10,752 bases of DNA from an uncultured Eubacteriales bacterium (lineage in GTDB: Bacteria; Bacillota; Clostridia; UBA1381; UBA9506). The position numbers were made by a program, and so were the translations under genes. The notes beneath the pieces were generated by a model. That model saw only the letters and a list, made by a program, of their open reading frames with translations, made no database searches and was not told the origin of the DNA. The DNA lies in the NCBI GenBank assembly GCA_902478395.1, contig CABSKZ010000072.1, positions 1 through 10,752 on the forward strand, in the 5' to 3' direction. Shown one piece after another: positions 1-5,766 of this stretch (positions are counted from its first letter, which is position 1; every line of letters starts with the position of its first letter).

Positions 1-86
1 ATTCCAAGCAGAACTTTAATCAGCAGGACGTTAATTAGGACCGTCGCTGTTTCAAACTGTCCGAACGAGATTATTTTTTTATGCAA
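1..86 (-). CDS. GerAB-like spore germination permease, N-terminal fragment (runs off left edge)
   Basis: Only about 28 codons are present. They read as a short basic N-terminus, then ISFGQFETATVLINVL and the start of a hydrophobic helix. This is how GerAB-family (amino acid permease-like, APC superfamily) germination proteins begin. The position directly behind a gerA-family gene is where a gerAB partner is expected, since GerA and GerB subunits form one germinant receptor in the inner spore membrane. I chose the TTG at 86 because a good ribosome site, GAGGAAGGTG, sits 6 nt upstream (93-102). An in-frame ATG at 104 is the alternative, but it has no clear site in front. The gene lies about 30 nt after the gerA stop, so the two are probably cotranscribed. 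Family assignment rests on a short stretch plus context. Confidence 0.62.
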   Translation of the reverse strand, partial: MHKKIISFGQFETATVLINVLLIKVLLG

Positions 87-92
87 ATGTTT

Positions 93-102
93 CACCTTCC
101 TC
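93..102 (-). promoter_or_regulatory. Ribosome binding site deciding the TTG start of the gerAB-like gene
   Basis: On the minus strand the sequence reads GAGGAAGGTG and lies 6 nt ahead of TTG at 86-84. The competing ATG at 104-102 overlaps this site and is preceded only by a weak GAGCGA. Confidence 0.5.
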
Positions 103-115
103 ATGCTGTCGCTCG

Positions 116-1717
116 TTATTTCCGTTTTTTATTCCGTTCCGGCCTGTAATGCTCGCTTGGTTCCTGTTTGGAATTGTTGTAGTCCGGCTTGGAGGTTTTC
201 TTATAATCCCGCCCGATAAACATGGTCCGGAAAAATCCCTCCCGCGTGCGCGGTGCCAGCGGCGCGAGGAACCGTACCCCAAAGGATTTCGTTGTAGCGA
301 GTAGCAAGACATGGATGAACAGGCAAACCGTGAACCCCAAAAAGCCGGCAGCTGCCGAAAAGGCGATATATACGAATTTCATAATGCGGAAGGTCAGGCC
401 CATATTGTAATTCGGGGTACTTAAAGAACCAACCGCCGTGAATGCCACGATGATGATAATAATCGGGCTGACGATGTTTGCCGTGACCGCTGCCTGCCCT
501 AAAATCAGCGCGCCCACAATCCCGATGGAAGGCCCTCCAATGCTGGGAAAGCGGATTTCCGCCTCGCGAATCAGTTCAAACGCCAGCTCCAGCACTACCA
601 GTTCCACGATGGTTGGAAACGGTGTTTTCTCAAATGAGGATTCCAACGCGTACAGAAGGTCTGTGGGGATCATCTCATGGTGGTATTGCGTTATGACGAT
701 AAACAGCGCGGGCAGCAGGACCGAGGCGATCAACGCAAGGTAGCGGACAAAATTGAGCAGATTCGCATATGGCACACGCATATAGCGGCTGTCCGCGGTC
801 TTCATAAAGGTAAAAAAGGTCGCAGGCATCACTAAGGCGAAGGGGCTTCCGTTCACCAGAACAACCACGTTGCCGTCACAGATTTCCATCGCCGCGCGGT
901 CAGGGCGCTCCGTCGCCAAAATTTGCGGCATAAGCTTCCAATTGGAATCCTCGAGGAAGTTGGAAAGCTCCTCGGACGTGAAGATATAGTCGGCGTCAAC
1001 CTGCCCGATGCGGCGTTTTACCTCTTGCACCAGGCTGTCATTCGCCATGTTCTTGATGTACATTACCGCGCAGGGGGTTTTGCTCTTCCGCCCCGCCTCC
1101 ATGTTTTCAATTACGAAGTTCGGGTCCTTAATAGTTTTTCGCAGCAGCGCGGTGTTGGTGCGGATTAATTCATTGAAGCCCTCCTGCGGCCCTACGATTG
1201 CCCCCTCCGTCGTCGGCTTTGACAGGCCGCGCCGGTCCCAACCCTTGGTGTCTGCCACAAAGCAGCGGTCTATTCCGTCAATGAATACACCACACCCGCC
1301 AAAGCAAACAAGGTTAATCGCTTTTTCGTAGTTTTCTGAAACCAATACATCGTGCTGGGTTATCAGCTGCTGGCTGATAAATTCCCGCACGTCGCAGTTC
1401 GGGGGGATAGCTGTGGATATCTGCATCAGCGGTTTTAAAACAAACGAACCGATATTGTCGCGGCTCGCCAGGCCGTCGAAATAAAAAATGAACGCGTCAC
1501 GAAGCTCTTCTCCCACCGTAACCTTCATGTTACGGATGATTAAGTCCCCGGAATCGGGATAGTTCAGAAATTCTTTCACTTTCACAAGGTTTTCCGGCAA
1601 GTCTGCCGATACAAGAACGTCCTGATCCGGCAGATGTATCAGGTGGTTGTCCTGCTCCTTTGAGATATATCCTTCGGTGGACTTATGAAAATCCAGAAAC
1701 GTCTGCCATTTTCCCAT
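116..1717 (-). CDS. GerA-family spore germination protein (germinant receptor A subunit)
   Basis: This is a 533-residue subunit of a nutrient germinant receptor in the inner membrane of spores. The length is typical for GerAA/GerKA proteins. A large hydrophilic N-terminal domain (about 1-315) contains the family signature EGAIVGPQEGF followed by NELIRTNTALLRKTI (171-196). A membrane domain follows, with helices near 318-345, 368-388, 396-415, 417-432 and 445-475. It carries the family-typical stretches RYLALIASVLLPALFIVIT (325-343), HHEMIPTDLL (346-355), PNYNMG (435-440) and FLAPLAP (483-489). The C-terminal tail (about 500-533) is very basic and polar. The ATG at 1717 follows GGGAGGC with a good spacing. 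A sigma-G-like promoter lies just upstream, fitting forespore expression. A gerAB-like gene starts directly downstream. The family is certain; the germinant, and which GerA paralogue it is, cannot be read from the sequence. Confidence 0.95.
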   Translation of the reverse strand: MGKWQTFLDFHKSTEGYISKEQDNHLIHLPDQDVLVSADLPENLVKVKEFLNYPDSGDLIIRNMKVTVGEELRDAFIFYFDGLASRDNIGSFVLKPLMQISTAIPPNCDVREFISQQLITQHDVLVSENYEKAINLVCFGGCGVFIDGIDRCFVADTKGWDRRGLSKPTTEGAIVGPQEGFNELIRTNTALLRKTIKDPNFVIENMEAGRKSKTPCAVMYIKNMANDSLVQEVKRRIGQVDADYIFTSEELSNFLEDSNWKLMPQILATERPDRAAMEICDGNVVVLVNGSPFALVMPATFFTFMKTADSRYMRVPYANLLNFVRYLALIASVLLPALFIVITQYHHEMIPTDLLYALESSFEKTPFPTIVELVVLELAFELIREAEIRFPSIGGPSIGIVGALILGQAAVTANIVSPIIIIIVAFTAVGSLSTPNYNMGLTFRIMKFVYIAFSAAAGFLGFTVCLFIHVLLLATTKSFGVRFLAPLAPRTREGFFRTMFIGRDYKKTSKPDYNNSKQEPSEHYRPERNKKRK

Positions 1718-1746
1718 GACTTGCCTCCCAAACGAATTTGTGGTAA

Positions 1747-1776
1747 TAGTATTGACAAATGCAGGCTGGAATATAC
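1747..1776 (-). promoter_or_regulatory. Putative sigma-G (forespore) promoter of the gerA operon
   Basis: On the minus strand, GTATA (1776-1772) matches the sigma-G -35 consensus GHATR. After an 18-bp spacer, AATACTA (1753-1747) matches CATNHTA at all but the first position. The -10 box lies about 30 nt ahead of the gerA ATG, which leaves a short leader containing the GGGAGG ribosome site. Sigma-G control is known for gerA operons in Bacillus. The match here is by eye. Confidence 0.55.
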
Positions 1777-1799
1777 CAAGCTAGATACAGGCAAAGCGA

Positions 1800-1819
1800 T
1801 ATCTGTTTTTTTTCAGATA
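1800..1819. repeat. Short inverted repeat with an all-T loop
   Basis: TATCTG (1800-1805) and CAGATA (1814-1819) form a 6-bp stem around eight T residues, upstream of the gerA promoter. It lacks the GC-rich stem of a terminator on either strand. Its role is unknown and it may be incidental. Confidence 0.3.
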
Positions 1820-1834
1820 AAAATAAATATTAGA

Positions 1835-1868
1835 CAAAAAAATACCGGCGCCGCATCTGCGGTGCCGG
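1835..1868 (-). terminator. Intrinsic terminator of the lyase/binding-protein operon
   Basis: On the minus strand CCGGCACCGC pairs with GCGGCGCCGG around an AGAT loop, with one A-C mismatch, and is followed at once by TATTTTTTTG. This is a textbook rho-independent terminator for transcripts coming from the solute-binding-protein gene. It shields the gerA promoter region from read-through. It lies about 330 nt after that gene's stop codon, so the mRNA has a long 3' untranslated region unless it ends earlier. Confidence 0.8.
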
Positions 1869-2196
1869 CGTGCGCTGATAAGACCGAAAACCTATGATTT
1901 TTTCTAAGCGCAGAGGAATAGAGCGGAGAAGGGCAACTGTTCTGCAAGCAAAGGCATTAGCGCAGAAACATTTTGTGTAATCACGAGCATTTTAACACAT
2001 GCTTGTTCAAAAATTGCCTTTTGGAGCTGTCTGGTTTGTTCCCCCATACGCCTGCCGGATTCGCCCCTTAGGGCATGCGATACTCGTCAGGCTATGCAAA
2101 AACCACTTTGTGTGGCCTTTGATAAAATGAGGCTCCTGCCGCACAGCGCCGGCACATCGAATCTTTGATAGTTTAAATTTTATAGAAAACCAGCCG
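1869..2196. other. Gene-free stretch between binding-protein stop and its terminator
   Basis: I see no credible gene in these 328 bases. They hold a hairpin-containing block (about 1990-2160), described separately. They also hold two near-copies of a short motif, TAAGCGCAGA (1903-1912) and TTAGCGCAGA (about 1958-1967). The first copy's AGCGCA can also pair with TGCGCT at 1870-1875. A 70-codon frame can be read on the minus strand, but its start has no ribosome site of note and it overlaps the end of the upstream gene. Confidence 0.5.
1990..2160. repeat. Hairpin-rich block, possible dispersed palindromic repeat
   Basis: The block carries three inverted repeats. The longest (2050-2092) pairs GCCTG with CAGGC, then CG with CG, TCGC with GCGA and CCC with GGG around a TTA loop, with small internal mismatches. 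CCAC/GTGG (2103-2115, five-base loop) and TGCCG/CGGCA (2137-2154, eight-base loop) follow. None is followed by a T-run, so they are not obvious terminators. The block sits between a gene and its terminator, a usual place for REP-like interspersed elements. That it is repeated elsewhere in the genome is inference; only one copy is visible here. Confidence 0.35.
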
Positions 2197-3750
2197 CTAC
2201 CTGCTGTTATATCGGTCAAGCGCCCGCTGGTAAATTTCTATGACCTCGTCTATCCCCATCTCTTTCAACTCCTGCCGGAAGGAATCAAAATTTTCCAGAC
2301 TCTCCTGCCCTGTAATGAATTCCTGCAGGCATTTTTCTTTATATGGGGCTATTACCCCAAGCAGGGCGGACGCACGGTTAGACTCCTCCACCGTCAGCGT
2401 AATGGGCGGAATTGTATGGTTTGCCTTGTTTTTACTCCACAGCCGGATGGCCTCATGTTGCTGCGGGTATTGCATATATTGCTCATATTCCCGTTTGTCC
2501 TGCACAAAGGGACCGCCGTAAGACGACGCCATATACCGTCCCATTGCGTATACCATGGCTAGCCCGTCCGGGTTATTTGTAATCAGCTCTGTATAGGTGG
2601 GGTAGCCATCCACCATTTCATACGATTCCCCTTCAATCCCAAAGTTGAACAGCATATGCCCTTCCTCGCTGTATCCATAATCGAAAAAGGCGGCGGCCGC
2701 TTCCAGATTTTTGCAGGCTTTGGTCACGCCAACGCTGTTTGTGGGAACGTAGTTGAAATCCTTCTGGCCAAACTCGGGCATATCCCCCCTGGTTAGTACG
2801 GGATACTTCGTACCGGAGAGCTCCGCGCCAGGCACCCGCCTCTGCAGCACCGGCAAATAGGAGCCCATGCCGCTTCCCGCCGAGGCCATAAACGCCCCCG
2901 CCTCTCCGCTGGTGACCTTGGAATCAAACGCCTTTTCATCGTGCAGATAATATTCCGGATCCAGCAATCCGTCCCGGTACCAACTGGAAAACAATTTCAG
3001 GAAAGAAAAATAGGCATCCTGCATTTCCCCGTACTTCACCACGCCGTCGTCCTGATAGATCCCCATTGTCACGCCGTAGGCGCCAATAAACATGCCGGTT
3101 TCCCGCAGACTCATTCCTTTGAATGTCAGCGGGTAGTCCAGCCCTTCCTTCTGGAAGATGCGGAGCGCGTTTTCCCAATCGCTGATGGTTTCCGGCAGGG
3201 GAAGTCCATGCTTGTCCAGAATATCCTTGCGGATCTGTGGGCCAAACCAGGACAGCAAATAATCATCCCCGCGAAGGAATGGGAAAATATAATAGCCCTC
3301 GTTATCGAGACTCACCTGCTTTTTCCAGTCTGGATTCTCCTCCAAAATCCGGTTCAAATTGGGCGCGTGCTGCTGAACCGCGTCCGTCAAATCGACCAGC
3401 AGGCCTTCCTCAATCGCGCGTGCCGGGCCGCCGCGGTACATAATGAAGTCTTTTTCAATAAAATCGGTCAGTTCCCCTGACGACACCATCGTGTTAAAGC
3501 TTTCCGCTTCCTGTCCGCCGGGCGGATGGACAAACTGCAAAGTCACACCCGTTCGCCGCTGCAGTTCCTGGTAAAACGGTACTTCGATGAAATTGTCAGC
3601 CGTTTTGGCGATATGCGGATAAAGCGGTATCCACCATGTAAAGGAAGGATTTTGTTCCTCCGGAGGCGGAGTGCCGCCGCAGCCGCTTAGGAGGGGTCCC
3701 GCAAACAAAAAAACTGCAAGAAGGCCCGCTAAAGATGTTTTCCGTTTCAT
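2197..3750 (-). CDS. Extracellular solute-binding lipoprotein of a carbohydrate ABC importer
   Basis: The 517-residue protein begins with a lipoprotein signal: basic MKRK, a hydrophobic core, and lipobox LSGC with the lipidated cysteine at residue 24. It would be anchored outside the cytoplasmic membrane. The mature part has the look of the long (about 500 residue) family-1 sugar-binding proteins that accompany LplB/YtcP-type permeases in Firmicutes, with stretches such as PFYQELQRRTGVTLQF and FFDYGYSEEGHMLFNFGIEG. It is the second gene of an operon, 5 nt after the lyase stop. Its ribosome site AAAAGGA lies within the last lyase codons, 12 nt from the ATG, so its translation is probably coupled. 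The ligand is likely an oligosaccharide related to the lyase substrate (inference). No permease or ATPase gene lies nearby in the window. Confidence 0.9.
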   Translation of the reverse strand: MKRKTSLAGLLAVFLFAGPLLSGCGGTPPPEEQNPSFTWWIPLYPHIAKTADNFIEVPFYQELQRRTGVTLQFVHPPGGQEAESFNTMVSSGELTDFIEKDFIMYRGGPARAIEEGLLVDLTDAVQQHAPNLNRILEENPDWKKQVSLDNEGYYIFPFLRGDDYLLSWFGPQIRKDILDKHGLPLPETISDWENALRIFQKEGLDYPLTFKGMSLRETGMFIGAYGVTMGIYQDDGVVKYGEMQDAYFSFLKLFSSWYRDGLLDPEYYLHDEKAFDSKVTSGEAGAFMASAGSGMGSYLPVLQRRVPGAELSGTKYPVLTRGDMPEFGQKDFNYVPTNSVGVTKACKNLEAAAAFFDYGYSEEGHMLFNFGIEGESYEMVDGYPTYTELITNNPDGLAMVYAMGRYMASSYGGPFVQDKREYEQYMQYPQQHEAIRLWSKNKANHTIPPITLTVEESNRASALLGVIAPYKEKCLQEFITGQESLENFDSFRQELKEMGIDEVIEIYQRALDRYNSR

Positions 3751-3755
3751 AGTTA

Positions 3756-5597
3756 CTACAATTCCTTTTCAAACAAAAATTTGGTTTTCAGCGCCTTACC
3801 TGCAACCTCCATGGACAGAATTGTCCTGTACATCACATTTCCCCAGTCTCGCACATGGCTCGGGTCAGTCAAGTCGCGCCGTTCGATTTCAGCCTCCATC
3901 GCCGGACTGAACCGCACAGAAATTCCTCCTTCCAGCTTTAAAATCCCCGGCGCTGCTATCACAGGCTTCAGCACAGACATAAATATAAATGAAACCCGGT
4001 TTGCCTCTTGCTCAAATTCTGCCTGTTCTTCTATTATGATATTGCCCTCCGCCATTGTGGCAGTTCTTTTCCAGGCGGCCAGCCCCGCCTCCGGCTCATA
4101 TGCCCGTGCAATATCGCAGGAAAACGAACATGCCGATTTACTTTCTGCAAACACCGCATCTGCTGCGTGGAACTGCGCACCCTCTTTCTGCTCCTTTCCG
4201 TTTACGACGGGGATATTATGGTAGCTGGAGCGCATAGTCCACAGCGTGTAACGGAATCTGCTGTCAAAGGTTTTTGCCGTATAGCTCTCCACGCTTGGGT
4301 CAATAAACTGTGGATTCCCATTATAGTAGATAATAAAGGAGCCGACATCGTTATGGTTATGCGATTCCGCGTTGGAGCCGCCTTTCATCGCGAGATAAAA
4401 CCCGCCCTGGGCTTCCCGCATCGTCGCAATCTGCAAATTTTCCAGATAGCCGTTTCCCGGTAGCTGCCGGCACTCTGGAAGCTGGTTTTCAATCTCATCA
4501 TAATGCAGTATGAGCGGGATTTCCCGAATCAGTTGAACAAATTGATGCTCAAACCCGTTTTTGACGTGTTCCGCCAGGTTCTTTCTAGCCGCCGCTATTA
4601 ATGCTGGGCTTCCCACCTGGGTTCCAAACCGGTACAAGAGATATGGCGGGATTACGTTTTTTGGATGTGCGTCGGCGAATGCTACATACTGTAACCCCTG
4701 GATATTCATTTTAACCGGAAATTCTGCCATATTCTTAATTTTGGGCTGTCCATAGATGTCTATTTCGCCATACGTTGCATATTTCAGCAGTTCCAAACAG
4801 TCGAGCAGCGAACCGGGGGCCTGTTTCCAGTAGCTGACCCCTTCGTCACAGCCGCCGTCCTCCCTATAGCCGTCGATAAACGCGCTCAAGGAGCGCAGTG
4901 CCTTCTGCACACACTTCCGCCGCACCGCTTCATCCTCTTCTATAATGAAACATACACTGAGACAGTTTGATGTACACCAGGGGTTCCAATTGTTCACATG
5001 CCTTCCATCCAGCCCCATCCACCAGTAGACGTTTTCAACATACGGCGTGATGATACGGCGTTTCAGTTCTGTCCGGATACGTTCGCAAATGATAGGCGAG
5101 ACTGCATCGAGCTGTTCTTTTAAAAGATAATAAATCCACGCAAGATTGGAACCGGTTTCCGCGGTGAACAAATCGATAATGGGGTTCTTTTCATCCGGCA
5201 GCTCTTTTATTTTTCCAACCTCTTTGAAGTTGGCTGCGGGAATCACCCATGCACATTCATCGCATATCAGGTAGATTCCATTGATAATATCATCCAGGAA
5301 ACGACCCTTTCCTTCCGCGCATTCACCGAGAACCAGGCGGTCCAAAACCTTCCTCCGGTTGAAATATTTCGTTTCAAACCGGGAGCGGTTCCCGTTCCGT
5401 GAAAACTCCAGATAATCCGTCGCACAGATTGTCTCCCAACAGTATCCCAGATATTTCTCCGCCTTTTGTATCAGCAGATTTCGGATGGCGGGGTTTACCG
5501 CATCCCACTGCTTCCGCTCAACCGCCTTTGGGTATAGATGAAACGCCTCGGCGGAGATAATTTCATAATCGGCTTTGCCGTATAATTGTTCCAGCAT
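3756..5597 (-). CDS. Heparinase II/III-family polysaccharide lyase, cytoplasmic
   Basis: The 613-residue protein fits the heparinase II/III-like fold: a helical toroid domain (about 1-370) followed by a beta-sandwich domain (about 385-613). Recognisable family stretches are NGIYLICDECAWVIPAANF (106-124), NNWNPWCTSN (202-211), DGGCDEGVSYW (247-257) and the hallmark ESHNHNDVGSFI (411-422). By analogy with heparinase II and alginate/heparin lyases, N203, Y256 and H413 or H415 are the likely catalytic residues. The family cleaves uronic-acid-containing glycans by beta-elimination. There is no signal peptide, so it should act inside the cell on imported oligosaccharides. It is the first gene of an operon with a solute-binding lipoprotein and is divergent from a membrane AraC regulator. 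The ATG follows GGAGG by 6 nt, behind a strong promoter. The family is well supported; the substrate (heparin-like, alginate-like, pectic or other) is not determinable. Confidence 0.9.
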   Translation of the reverse strand: MLEQLYGKADYEIISAEAFHLYPKAVERKQWDAVNPAIRNLLIQKAEKYLGYCWETICATDYLEFSRNGNRSRFETKYFNRRKVLDRLVLGECAEGKGRFLDDIINGIYLICDECAWVIPAANFKEVGKIKELPDEKNPIIDLFTAETGSNLAWIYYLLKEQLDAVSPIICERIRTELKRRIITPYVENVYWWMGLDGRHVNNWNPWCTSNCLSVCFIIEEDEAVRRKCVQKALRSLSAFIDGYREDGGCDEGVSYWKQAPGSLLDCLELLKYATYGEIDIYGQPKIKNMAEFPVKMNIQGLQYVAFADAHPKNVIPPYLLYRFGTQVGSPALIAAARKNLAEHVKNGFEHQFVQLIREIPLILHYDEIENQLPECRQLPGNGYLENLQIATMREAQGGFYLAMKGGSNAESHNHNDVGSFIIYYNGNPQFIDPSVESYTAKTFDSRFRYTLWTMRSSYHNIPVVNGKEQKEGAQFHAADAVFAESKSACSFSCDIARAYEPEAGLAAWKRTATMAEGNIIIEEQAEFEQEANRVSFIFMSVLKPVIAAPGILKLEGGISVRFSPAMEAEIERRDLTDPSHVRDWGNVMYRTILSMEVAGKALKTKFLFEKEL

Positions 5598-5629
5598 TGT
5601 TTTCCTCCATTCTTACACAAATCACAATT

Positions 5630-5658
5630 ATTAAAACATCATTTTTTCCAGTTGTCAA
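5630..5658 (-). promoter_or_regulatory. Sigma-A promoter of the lyase/binding-protein operon
   Basis: On the minus strand a perfect TTGACA (5658-5653) is followed by a 17-bp spacer and TTTAAT (5635-5630). Transcription would start about 25 nt ahead of the lyase ATG. The near-consensus boxes suggest substantial basal strength, so control by the divergent regulator may involve more than simple activation. Confidence 0.75.
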
Positions 5659-5678
5659 CGAACACATTTTGATAAACC

Positions 5679-5691
5679 ATACAATTCGTAT
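5679..5691. promoter_or_regulatory. Candidate operator between the divergent promoters
   Basis: ATACAATTCGTAT is a 13-bp imperfect palindrome (five of six paired positions). It lies about 20 bp upstream of the lyase -35 box and about 16 bp upstream of the regulator -35 box. The location suits a regulator acting on both promoters, but AraC-family proteins often bind direct repeats, so the assignment is tentative. Confidence 0.3.
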
Positions 5692-5707
5692 TTTTTCGCC
5701 GTGTCTA

Positions 5708-5736
5708 TTTACATCTTTTCTTATTTTCTGTATAAT
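5708..5736 (+). promoter_or_regulatory. Sigma-A promoter of the AraC-family regulator
   Basis: TTTACA (5708-5713), a 17-bp spacer and a perfect TATAAT (5731-5736) lie about 30 nt ahead of the regulator start. The promoter is divergent from that of the lyase operon. Confidence 0.75.
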
Positions 5737-5752
5737 AAAGAATAACATGCAA

Positions 5753-5760
5753 AAGGAGGT
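5753..5760 (+). promoter_or_regulatory. Perfect ribosome site fixing the regulator's TTG start
   Basis: AAGGAGGT is fully complementary to the 16S rRNA tail and lies 6 nt before TTG at 5767. It decides for the TTG over any later ATG; the ATG at 5747 is out of frame and overlaps the region. Confidence 0.8.
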
Positions 5761-5766
5761 ACGCTC

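Noticed and set aside
2007..2219. A 70-codon minus-strand frame after the binding-protein gene
   Set aside because: It overlaps the end of that gene, has no good ribosome site, contains the hairpins of the repeat-like block and resembles no protein family I know.
2941..3480. A 179-codon plus-strand frame opposite the binding-protein gene
   Set aside because: It is fully antisense to a convincing lipoprotein gene and has no start signals, so it is a shadow frame.
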